DNA of 64,000 bases from an uncultured Bacteroidales bacterium (GTDB lineage: Bacteria; Bacteroidota; Bacteroidia; Bacteroidales; UBA932): contig UQYV01000010.1 of NCBI GenBank assembly GCA_900545245.1, forward strand, positions 1 through 64,000, in the 5' to 3' direction. The notes under the pieces are model-generated. The model worked only from the letters and a program-made list of their open reading frames with translations. It did no database searches and was not told the DNA's origin. Made by a program: the position numbers and the translations under genes. The number at the start of each line of letters is the position of its first letter. Position 1 is the first letter of the stretch. This document shows, one piece after another, positions 17,308 through 25,182 of the stretch.

Positions 17308-18136
17308 ACAGGAAACCCAGCCTTTCAAATGCAAGGCTGAAGCAGATTGTGTCAACTCCGGGACTCTCGCATCCTTTTCTCCGATTAGTCTGGCGGAGAT
17401 GGATGGGATTAAACTGATGAACCGCATCGACAAAAAGTATCTCACTGACAGAAAAACGCTTACAGAAATTCTCAAGGATGCGGCCACACAAGGCTACAGG
17501 ATCTTTGAAAACTGCGGAGAGAGGCTTCACGGCTACGACAGCGTCTATTTCGACACACCAGGACTTCGGATGTTCACCGAACACCGGCGCGGAAAAACCA
17601 TTAGACAGAAAGTTCGGACAAGGATTTACAAGGATTCCGGACAGTGTTTTCTGGAGGTGAAGCGAAAAAACAATCACGGACGGACCAAAAAGAAAAGAAC
17701 GGAAGCCCCATCGGATTGTTTTGAGGATTTTCGCAGCAACGGGAAGTTGGGACTATGGCTGAAGGGACATTCGGATTATAGGGCTGAAGACATCGGGCCG
17801 TCGCTTGAGACATCTTTCAGTCGCATCACGCTGGTAAACAAAGGATTGAGCGAGAGGCTGACGATTGATTGCGATGTCAAGTTCAGAAACCTGCGCACGG
17901 GAACAAGCGGCGGACTTGGAAAGGCGGTAATCATCGAACTCAAACAGGACGGGCGGCTGCACAGCGAAATGCAGGACATACTTCTGCGTCACAGGGTGAA
18001 GCCGGTCCGGATGAGCAAATACTGCATCGGAATAGTCTCCACAGCTCCCTCTGTCCACCCAGGACGCTTCAAGACAAAGTTGAGACTGATTGAGAAAATC
18101 AACAGAACTGCGACTCCGGCAAAGACGGTTTTGTAA
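17279..18136 (+). CDS. VTC-domain protein, putative polyphosphate polymerase
   Basis: A 285-residue protein with a VTC (vacuolar transporter chaperone-like) tunnel-fold domain, related to the catalytic core that makes polyphosphate from ATP. Family landmarks are LMNRIDKKYL near residue 46, the DSVYFDTP block near 87, RQKVRTRIY near 109, FLEVKRK near 124, and the C-terminal SKYCIG. The start overlaps the upstream gene by 29 bases. In-frame ATGs at 17399 and 17417 fall inside the conserved block and are less likely. The downstream DUF4956 and DUF2490 genes are its usual partners. Confidence 0.8.
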   Translation: MNISPERKNEQETQPFKCKAEADCVNSGTLASFSPISLAEMDGIKLMNRIDKKYLTDRKTLTEILKDAATQGYRIFENCGERLHGYDSVYFDTPGLRMFTEHRRGKTIRQKVRTRIYKDSGQCFLEVKRKNNHGRTKKKRTEAPSDCFEDFRSNGKLGLWLKGHSDYRAEDIGPSLETSFSRITLVNKGLSERLTIDCDVKFRNLRTGTSGGLGKAVIIELKQDGRLHSEMQDILLRHRVKPVRMSKYCIGIVSTAPSVHPGRFKTKLRLIEKINRTATPAKTVL

Positions 18137-18160
18137 AAAAGAGCCAACAAATACGACAAC

Positions 18161-18200
18161 AAGTCCATTAACACGATAATAAGCCCATTAACACGATAAT
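18161..18200 (+). repeat. 20-bp tandem repeat, two units
   Basis: Two consecutive units AAGYCCATTAACACGATAAT, differing at one base, fill the gap between the VTC and DUF4956 genes, with AAGTCC starting a third. The role is unknown; the array could tune spacing within the operon. Confidence 0.7.
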
Positions 18201-18226
18201 AAGTCCGAAAAGAAAGTAAAAAAAAT

Positions 18227-19003
18227 ATGATACATCTGCTTCAAACAAGCGCCGCAACCTTGGAAGACGGCGACCTTCTCGACATTCAGAGCATTTTGGA
18301 CCCAACGATGAGCACGGCTCAGAGCCTTGGAGAACTGGCTATCAGGTTTTTCCTCAACCTTCTTGTCTGCTGGATTCTCGTGCATTTTTTCTACTACCCG
18401 AAGAGTCGACGCAAAGACTATGTCTTCACTTTCCTGACATTTTCTTCGGCAATGCTGCTGTTGCTCTACGCAATGGGCAGGGTCGATGTGGGAGTGGGCC
18501 TGACGCTCGGTCTGTTTGCGATTTTCGGCGTCATCCGCTACCGCACGGAGACTGTTCCAATCAGGGAGATGACCTATCTTTTCATCATCATCGCCCTTTC
18601 CGCCGTCAACGGACTCACACCCCTGTTCAAAGTGGAGAACGCCGGTGAAGTTTCCGCACATTATGCCCTCGGCTGGGGTGACCTCGCAATCGCAGTTTCC
18701 GCCAATCTCTTATCAATCATACTGATATGGGTTCTCGAGAGCAGCAGCAAACTGAAGCGCAACTCGTCAAAAATCATCCTCTACGACCGCATCGACCTCA
18801 TCGTCCCATCACGTCGTGACGAACTCATCGCTGACATCGAGAAACGTTGCGGAGTACGACCGACTGACGTTGAAATCGGAAATATCGACTTTTTGAAGGA
18901 TTCGGCATATATCAAAATCTATTACGAAAACGACGGAAAATCGACATCAACGATGGACGAAATTGTACGAAACAAGCAATTCGTTGAAAATCAAGAGCTT
19001 TAA
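18227..19003 (+). CDS. DUF4956 integral membrane protein
   Basis: A 258-residue protein with four or five hydrophobic segments between about residues 38 and 175 and a soluble C-terminal domain (about 185-258). The glycine-rich LTLGLFAIFGVIRYRTE segment is typical of DUF4956. This family is repeatedly found beside VTC-domain polymerases. It may form the membrane channel or anchor for polyphosphate synthesis, which is an inference from gene neighbourhood. ATG at 18227 follows an A-rich leader, with no competing start nearby. Confidence 0.8.
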   Translation: MIHLLQTSAATLEDGDLLDIQSILDPTMSTAQSLGELAIRFFLNLLVCWILVHFFYYPKSRRKDYVFTFLTFSSAMLLLLYAMGRVDVGVGLTLGLFAIFGVIRYRTETVPIREMTYLFIIIALSAVNGLTPLFKVENAGEVSAHYALGWGDLAIAVSANLLSIILIWVLESSSKLKRNSSKIILYDRIDLIVPSRRDELIADIEKRCGVRPTDVEIGNIDFLKDSAYIKIYYENDGKSTSTMDEIVRNKQFVENQEL

Positions 19004-19079
19004 TAATTATCTCAAAGAAATATATCGCCGAAAAACATACAACGCATAACATTTTCTGAACATAATCGTCTTATAAGGT

Positions 19080-19889
19080 ATGAAAACAAACGGATATTTT
19101 CTCAAGGCGGCAAAAGTTGCTGTCCTCGTCGTGATGGCGCTTTGCTTAAGAGGTATGAATCTGTCAGCCCAAGGTCTGGGAGTGAGTATGAGAGGCTCGG
19201 CCGAAGTGGATTGGAAAATCCGAAAGGGACTGCATCTGAGTGGAGGTTATGAACTCAGAACGAAAAATTCGCTCTCGGGAATCGAAAGGCATCAGGCATC
19301 TGTCGGAATAGAATACAAGGTCTGCAACTATTTCAAAATCGGTGGCGAATACATCTTCATAGGCCACTTCAATTCGACGAATGCCTTCAAACCACGCCAC
19401 CGCTTCTCCCTCAACCTGACCGGACAATACGACACCGGAAACTGGAAGTTCTCCCTCCGCGAGAAACTTCAGCTCACCCACTACGCCTACGACCTCAACG
19501 AGTTTCAAGATGTTCCTAACGCGCTCCAACTAAAAACCCGCTTCACGGTCAAGTGGCAGGGATTCAGGCCGATAGAACCGTTTGCCTATATCGAACTGCG
19601 CAACATCTTCAACGCCCCGAAATGTTCTGCAACCTGGAGCGAGACCTCGGCTGCCTACACGGACTACAAGTTCCTCGGCTACAATCACGCCTACCTCAAC
19701 CGCGTGCGCACTGCCGCCGGCTTTGACTGGAACATCACCAGAGCACACTGCATCGAGTTCACTCTGATGTACAATTGGGTTCACAGCCTCGAAATTGACA
19801 CGAATAAGGAAGGCACGGTTCTCAAGAGCCTCTACTGGAAGACGAAGCACGAGTTTCCACTCTGCGTCGGGTACAAGTTCTCGTTCTAA
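19080..19889 (+). CDS. DUF2490 outer-membrane beta-barrel protein
   Basis: A 269-residue protein with a signal peptide (ending near residue 30, LSAQ) followed by repeated amphipathic strands (LHLSGGYELRTKNS, YKVCNYFKIGGEYIF, HRFSLNLTGQYD), ending in a C-terminal aromatic (GYKFSF) as barrel proteins do. This matches DUF2490. It sits 76 bases after the DUF4956 gene in the polyphosphate-type cluster. Its stop overlaps by 4 bases the stop of the convergent HTH remnant. Confidence 0.8.
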   Translation: MKTNGYFLKAAKVAVLVVMALCLRGMNLSAQGLGVSMRGSAEVDWKIRKGLHLSGGYELRTKNSLSGIERHQASVGIEYKVCNYFKIGGEYIFIGHFNSTNAFKPRHRFSLNLTGQYDTGNWKFSLREKLQLTHYAYDLNEFQDVPNALQLKTRFTVKWQGFRPIEPFAYIELRNIFNAPKCSATWSETSAAYTDYKFLGYNHAYLNRVRTAAGFDWNITRAHCIEFTLMYNWVHSLEIDTNKEGTVLKSLYWKTKHEFPLCVGYKFSF

Positions 19890-20126
19890 ATCTGTTTATC
19901 GCGACAAACAACTACCCCCACCACTTCCCAGTGCCCGCCCTTGTCCGGGCCTACCCTGATTATAACCCCCTCTTTTTTAAGACTGGCCAAATGCCTCTCT
20001 ACAGCTTTTGGGCTTATTCCGATGGCTTCAGCGAGCGTATTTGTGGTCATTTTCGGGTTTTCTCCCAACAATCTGACTATTTTCTCCCTACTTTTATGCT
20101 TTACTGAACATTTGGGAGCCAGACAT
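19886..20126 (-). pseudogene. HTH C-terminal remnant (AlbA_2/ATP-binding type)
   Basis: The minus-strand frame encodes a winged-helix segment (MTTNTLAEAIGISPKAVERH, then LKKEGVIIRVGPDKGGHWEV), as found at the C-terminus of RecG-like AlbA_2 ATP-binding proteins. The frame is open about 18 codons upstream of its first ATG (20071) but has no further body. It therefore looks like the tail of a lost gene. Translating only from 20071 would give a 61-residue HTH peptide. Confidence 0.55.
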
Positions 20127-20149
20127 TGAACATTTCGCGAAAGAGTGTT

Positions 20150-21451
20150 TTATTTAAGAAGTAGTTTCCAAGCAGGAACGACTCTAATTATTTTTCCGCC
20201 ATCAAGTATTTCTGATTCCTCATCGTTCGTAACGATTGTTAGATTATCACAGCCTGTCACCTCAGAGGCTTCTAGAAGACCGGCTATTTCACGATTTCTT
20301 GTTTCCGGAGAAGATATGCTCCAGCAGACTTGGAACAACTCAGAAACCGCATCTTCCCTTTGCAAAACAAAGTCGCATTCCGTTTTTCCGAGATAATACG
20401 AAACTTTTTCGAATGGTTGCATCGTTCTTCTCAGATGCAACAAGACAGTGTTCTCCAATAACTTACCGTCATCCCCACTCTGAGGCAGAAGCACCGAGTT
20501 TCGCAACCCGTTGTCTATACAATAATATTTGCATTGAGACCTCTGCTCCTTGGCCAACGATCGCTCGTATTTCGGGACACGTACAAACATAAAAATCGAG
20601 CAGGCATAATCCGCCCACTGATACAAGTCGTCCTTTGATATTTTCAGCCCCTGAGACTTTATGTCATTGTATATCGCAAGTATGGAAGTAGGCTTCGAAA
20701 GGTTGGACATTATCCGTTTCAAAAAATATCGGAGCACCGGAATATTCGATATGTGGTAGTGTTCCGCCAAGTCGTTGAGGAGCATCGTGTCAAAATAGCC
20801 CTGTAAAAGTTTTGTCTGCTCCGAACGATTTTTTGTCAACACAACTTCGGGAAAAGCGCCATAGCGGTTGTAATCCTGGAAGGAATTTCGCACCATCGCA
20901 GTGTCCTGTTCAAGATAACTTCCCACATCCACGCCCTTAAACCTGCAATATTCGCGAAAGGAAAGAGGCCACGCCTCATACTCAAGAGGCCAGCCCCGGA
21001 GCACGGACTTAAGTTCTGAAGACAACATAGTGGCGTTACTGCCACTTATGTAGATGTTCCGGCAATAACTCTTGTAAAGCCGCATCACGAAATATTCCCA
21101 GCCGGGAACAAGTTGTATCTCATCAAAAAACAAATAAGCATCTTTAATCGGAATGTCCGGAAACATTTCCATATAGGCATCCACAATCAGATTAAGTTGA
21201 TCAGAAGTCATCACCCGCAGGCGTTCATCGTCAAACCCAATCCAAAGGATACGTCTCTTCTCAACACCATGCTTTTCCACCAGCGCATTGATTGCCAACA
21301 TCATCATAGATGATTTTCCGCACCGTCTGACTCCCGGCACAGTTATTATCTTTCCCCTATCCAGCGGCAATTCAGAATCCCGAGGAAATACATCAAACGG
21401 AATCTCCGACTGACGCAACGCAATGAGCGACTTTAAAACATTCTTGTCCAT
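20150..21451 (-). CDS. AAA_14 / DUF4143 family ATPase
   Basis: A 433-residue protein with a Walker A (GVRRCGKSSMM) near residue 40, Walker B (AYLFFDEIQ) near 105, a sensor-like ISGSNA near 136, and a C-terminal DUF4143 region with a restriction-endonuclease-like core (YLGKTECDFVLQ near 360). This is a common accessory ATPase of Bacteroidota and archaea whose job is still unsettled; STAND-like or nuclease-linked roles are proposed. Its promoter region holds a perfect 52-bp palindrome, likely an operator or attenuator. It stands alone between a gene remnant and a hypothetical gene. Confidence 0.87.
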   Translation of the reverse strand: MDKNVLKSLIALRQSEIPFDVFPRDSELPLDRGKIITVPGVRRCGKSSMMMLAINALVEKHGVEKRRILWIGFDDERLRVMTSDQLNLIVDAYMEMFPDIPIKDAYLFFDEIQLVPGWEYFVMRLYKSYCRNIYISGSNATMLSSELKSVLRGWPLEYEAWPLSFREYCRFKGVDVGSYLEQDTAMVRNSFQDYNRYGAFPEVVLTKNRSEQTKLLQGYFDTMLLNDLAEHYHISNIPVLRYFLKRIMSNLSKPTSILAIYNDIKSQGLKISKDDLYQWADYACSIFMFVRVPKYERSLAKEQRSQCKYYCIDNGLRNSVLLPQSGDDGKLLENTVLLHLRRTMQPFEKVSYYLGKTECDFVLQREDAVSELFQVCWSISSPETRNREIAGLLEASEVTGCDNLTIVTNDEESEILDGGKIIRVVPAWKLLLK

Positions 21452-21485
21452 TTCCCTATCTGTTTATTGCTGCAAATATAATAAT

Positions 21486-21537
21486 GTTTCCCCAAAAATA
21501 GGAAACTTTTTAAAAAGTTTCCTATTTTTGGGGAAAC
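21486..21537. promoter_or_regulatory. Perfect 52-bp palindrome upstream of the DUF4143 ATPase
   Basis: Two perfect 26-base arms with no spacer, each built on TTTCCCCAAAAATAGGAAAC. It lies 35 bases upstream of the ATPase start codon. A dimeric repressor site or a hairpin terminator/attenuator are both possible. Two direct copies of the same motif occur near 29908-29953. Confidence 0.7.
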
Positions 21538-21596
21538 GACCGATTCTCGCCATACATTCTTCATCACTATTGACATTCCCGTCTGTCGTTCAGTTC

Positions 21597-22001
21597 TTAT
21601 ACTTTGTCCGAACTGTCTGTACCTTCCGAAGATGCATCTTGAAGACCGGATTCATTCTCAGCAATTTTCTTGATAAACGGCATCCTGACATTTCTGAAAG
21701 TCTTTGACTCATCATAATAATCTAAAATGTCATAACTTGACAACACGGAAAGCAATATCTTATAGAAAATTTCAACTTCATCATTTGAAGGCATCCTATT
21801 ATCTGCGCGCAATTTTCCATTAGCCACATCTTCGTGAAATTCAAATACCATATCTGCGGCATAATCAACAATGCTGCCAACTGAAGGAACATCTTCAAAT
21901 GGTACAATGTTTTGCTTTACCTTTTGGATTAACTTGTCACGCCAAGTCCTATGAAGCGGATTTTCATTCACTTCCGCGACAGAATGTTCAATTTGTGTCA
22001 T
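21597..22001 (-). CDS. Hypothetical acidic protein
   Basis: A 134-residue, strongly acidic protein without signal peptide or membrane segment. It appears largely helical; the N-terminus carries PLHRTWRDKLIQKV and the C-terminus ends in a low-complexity Ser/Asp/Glu tail. No family is recognised. It lies 169 bases after the BspA-like pair, on the same strand. The gap is AT-rich, with no promoter or terminator I can support. Confidence 0.5.
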   Translation of the reverse strand: MTQIEHSVAEVNENPLHRTWRDKLIQKVKQNIVPFEDVPSVGSIVDYAADMVFEFHEDVANGKLRADNRMPSNDEVEIFYKILLSVLSSYDILDYYDESKTFRNVRMPFIKKIAENESGLQDASSEGTDSSDKV

Positions 22002-22230
22002 CTTATCTTAAATATTTAATTATTAGTTTATTATGTAGTATTATTCGTATCTTCGAAAAGCCAGCAAAGCTTCCTAAAAATCAACTCCCCGAAAGACCTC
22101 TTTATTGAGTCTAATTACGCCATTTTTCTCTTTTTGATAAACTTTTATGTTTCATATTTATTATTTTATTTAGTCAATTGCCGTAATTGAAGAGAATGCG
22201 TTCCATCCCGAAGCGGCTTTATATGCTGAT

Positions 22231-25182
22231 TCAGAACCGGCAGGCACCTTCAGCACGGAATAGACACCGACAGAGCCAAATACACGGCTGCCCAAATCCG
22301 GAGGAGTTGTTGATCCTATTTGAAAAAAAATAAATCTGGTCATTACCACATAGGGCACAAGATCCAATTGTTTTCAATTCAGAACAATTATGCATATATA
22401 TCCTATGCAAAAGACTACAATTCGTAAAAGCATACTCACCTATCGTCTGTATCCTGGAGGCGGACTCGAAAGACAAATCCGTCAATGAACGACAATCTTC
22501 AAAAGCAGAAGTCTCGATGCTCTCACAAGATGCTGGAATCGTAATTGACTTCAATGCGACACAGCCCGTAAAGGCGCCAAAACCATAATCATAATAAGGG
22601 TCACGACCACCAGCAATAGTCTTTAGCCGCGAACCTGGCTCAAAGGCAACGCTCTTCAATGAGTAACAGTTATGAAAAGCTGCGTTCTCTATAATCTCAC
22701 AAGAAGCTGGTATTATAATTGACTCCAATGAGGTACAGCCCTTAAACGCACCAGAACAAAAATAATAATGGCGTCCATCTGGATTATCAGTATAAAACGC
22801 ACTGCCTTCGATAGTCTTCAACTGCGAACCAGACTCAAAGACTACATGTTCCAGAAAACTGCAATTACCAAAGGCCGAATCCTCTATGACCTCACAAGAA
22901 GCTGGTATTCTAATTGACCTCAATGCAGTGCAATCACTAAAGGCACCCGCAGAATAAGAAGAATAAGAAGAATAAGGCGAAGATGATGTCTGATAATAAA
23001 CAACATTTCCTGAAATAATCTTCAACCGTGAACCCGGTTCAAAAACAACTCTCCTCAATGACCCGCAATTCTTAAAAGCAGCACACCCTATGTCTTCGCA
23101 AGATGCGGGAATTATAATTGATTCCAATGCGGTGCAGTTACTAAATGCCCCACAAGAATAATAATACAGCTTATAGGAAGAATCGTATTCACAGCGATAA
23201 GAACCTTGTATATTCTTCAATTGAGACCCTGATTCGAAAGCAACACTTTTCAAGGAACTGCAATCCAGAAAAGCAGATCGCTCTATTGTTTTGCACGATG
23301 CCGGTATTACGATTGATTTCAATGCGGTACAACCATTATAGGCCGAAGCTCTGATAACATTCAATCGTGAACTCGACTCAAAGACAACACTCTCCAAAGA
23401 TCGGCAGTCTTTAAAAGCCGAACCCCCTATTTCCTCACAGGATGCTGGGATTATTATAGACGTCAATGAGGTGCAGTATTCAAACATACAATCAGGAAAA
23501 GACTTTAACCGTGAACCCTGCTCAAATTCGATACTCTTCAATGAGCTGCACCTAAAAGCGGACGCCCCTATGGTTTCACATGATGCCGGAATAACCACTC
23601 TTGAAATATTGCTGAACTCAAAACAACTTGCCTGTATTGTCGTCAATGTTTTTGGAAGGATAACTGTCGTGACATTCTTTGAGCTCTTAAAACTATCCTT
23701 CGGTAGAGCATCAATGTTTACATCTGAAATGTCAAGATACCTCAGTGCCGGCATCTCATAATAGATGTCAAGAAAATCAACATCATTCAGAACCCCTGAA
23801 ATCTTCATCTTGACAATGTTCTCTTTGTCGTAAGACTCCAGAATCGAGTGAAGGTCACCTTTGACGTCACACTGAATGGAAATGAGACCGCTCATGTCAC
23901 CAGCCTGCGAGACGACGAAACTGCGGATGACATTGCCCGAGTCATCGGTCAAGGACACGACAGCGTTTCTTCTGAAAGCATTGTCGTTTGCTGCCGCAGA
24001 AAGGCTGAACGTCCTTTTTGCCATAGATTTCGTCAGGACATAGCTGAGCCATGACTTTGCATCATCCGGAATCGAAACCTGAAATTCAGTGTTTGTCTGA
24101 GCCGTAACATCTATGTTGCCACCGGCAGCATCCACCTCATATTTTTCCTGCGAGATGACGATTGTTGCTTTAACACAGTTGATGGCAGCTAGGGCAGTCT
24201 GTCCGCCGTCACTCACAAAAACGAGTATTTCACTCTCTACAAGCGGATTTGGAGCGGTGATTTCTATAGTGCCCGACGCTGATGACTTTTGATTGACTTT
24301 CGCTTTCCAGCCGTCTTGAGTTAGGGTCTTGACGACGACCTTCTCTGAAGCTCCCGTCAGAGTGTAACCGATTGTCCGGCTTGCGCCACCGGTCGTTATC
24401 GCCACATCCTCGCTGTCGAATGAAATTGTGAGCGGCATCCGCTTGGCGATTGTTATCACAGTTCCGTCCGACATTCCGAAATGAACATAACCGTTGTCTT
24501 CCGTAACCGAAATTATACCGGCATCTGCACCGTCATCACCGGTGGCCCTGCCGAGCTGCTTCCAAGAAACGCCATCATCGCAGGACATATACCACATCCC
24601 CTCCTCTATCTTCAGCTTCGGAGTCACGCCGTCCCTGCCATCAGCGCCGTCCTGTCCGTCAACACCGACAGCCTTGGCCTTTTTGCCGTCAACATAGAGC
24701 CAATCACCATTGAGAGTCCAGTACCATACTCCGTCTGTGTCTTGCCGAACTCCGATTACCGGAGTCACACCGTCCTTGCCGTCCACGCCGTCGCGACCAT
24801 TCTCTCCGTCTTTGCCGTCAATTCCATTCTTGCCGTCCTTACCGTCAGTTCCATTCTTGCCGTCCTTACCGTTATACACCGTCACAAATTTTCCAGACGA
24901 AAAAGAAAAAGAATAGCCCTGATTGTCTGGCAGCGGCTTGATGCTTTCGATATACTCTTTGTTTTGAAGCGCAACGACCACTGCCTGCAATGCACTGATG
25001 TTAGAATTCATCTGGTCACAAAGTGTCTCCAACTTCGTAACCCGAGCCTCAAGGTCGCTGATGCTATCTTTCAGTTTTGTGTCATCATACATTGAATCTG
25101 CCGAGCAAGACAACAAAAATGTCACCCAAACGAACAATATAATCCTCTTCATCGCTTTATTGGTTTTCATTGATCTATTCAT
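22231..25182 (-). CDS. BspA-like LRR lipoprotein with collagen-like repeats (frameshifted end)
   Basis: A 983-residue predicted surface lipoprotein. The lipobox LLSC follows a signal starting at the third Met (25149); the first ATG (25182) overlaps the upstream stop codon. Then come a heptad coiled coil (about 34-75), collagen-like Gly-X-Y triplets (GKDGKNGTDGKDGKNGIDG onward, about 105-150 and a second short run), BACON-like domains, and about a dozen BspA LRR_5 repeats with IIIPASCEEIG-type strands. At a T8 run near 22322-22329 the frame departs from its paralogue. A -1 shift there restores a homologous tail (SVLKVPAGSES...) ending at 22170. It may bind host or matrix proteins. Confidence 0.8.
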   Translation of the reverse strand: MNRSMKTNKAMKRIILFVWVTFLLSCSADSMYDDTKLKDSISDLEARVTKLETLCDQMNSNISALQAVVVALQNKEYIESIKPLPDNQGYSFSFSSGKFVTVYNGKDGKNGTDGKDGKNGIDGKDGENGRDGVDGKDGVTPVIGVRQDTDGVWYWTLNGDWLYVDGKKAKAVGVDGQDGADGRDGVTPKLKIEEGMWYMSCDDGVSWKQLGRATGDDGADAGIISVTEDNGYVHFGMSDGTVITIAKRMPLTISFDSEDVAITTGGASRTIGYTLTGASEKVVVKTLTQDGWKAKVNQKSSASGTIEITAPNPLVESEILVFVSDGGQTALAAINCVKATIVISQEKYEVDAAGGNIDVTAQTNTEFQVSIPDDAKSWLSYVLTKSMAKRTFSLSAAANDNAFRRNAVVSLTDDSGNVIRSFVVSQAGDMSGLISIQCDVKGDLHSILESYDKENIVKMKISGVLNDVDFLDIYYEMPALRYLDISDVNIDALPKDSFKSSKNVTTVILPKTLTTIQASCFEFSNISRVVIPASCETIGASAFRCSSLKSIEFEQGSRLKSFPDCMFEYCTSLTSIIIPASCEEIGGSAFKDCRSLESVVFESSSRLNVIRASAYNGCTALKSIVIPASCKTIERSAFLDCSSLKSVAFESGSQLKNIQGSYRCEYDSSYKLYYYSCGAFSNCTALESIIIPASCEDIGCAAFKNCGSLRRVVFEPGSRLKIISGNVVYYQTSSSPYSSYSSYSAGAFSDCTALRSIRIPASCEVIEDSAFGNCSFLEHVVFESGSQLKTIEGSAFYTDNPDGRHYYFCSGAFKGCTSLESIIIPASCEIIENAAFHNCYSLKSVAFEPGSRLKTIAGGRDPYYDYGFGAFTGCVALKSITIPASCESIETSAFEDCRSLTDLSFESASRIQTIGEYAFTNCSLLHRIYMHNCSELKTIGSCALCGNDQIYFFSNRINNSSGFGQPCIWLCRCLFRAEGACRF

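Noticed and set aside
18161..18200. Tandem repeat considered as a minimal CRISPR
   Set aside because: The units are contiguous without spacers and no cas genes are nearby.
21486..21537. Palindrome read as abutting inverted repeats of an insertion sequence
   Set aside because: There is no transposase, no internal space and no target-site duplication. Its place upstream of the ATPase fits regulation better.
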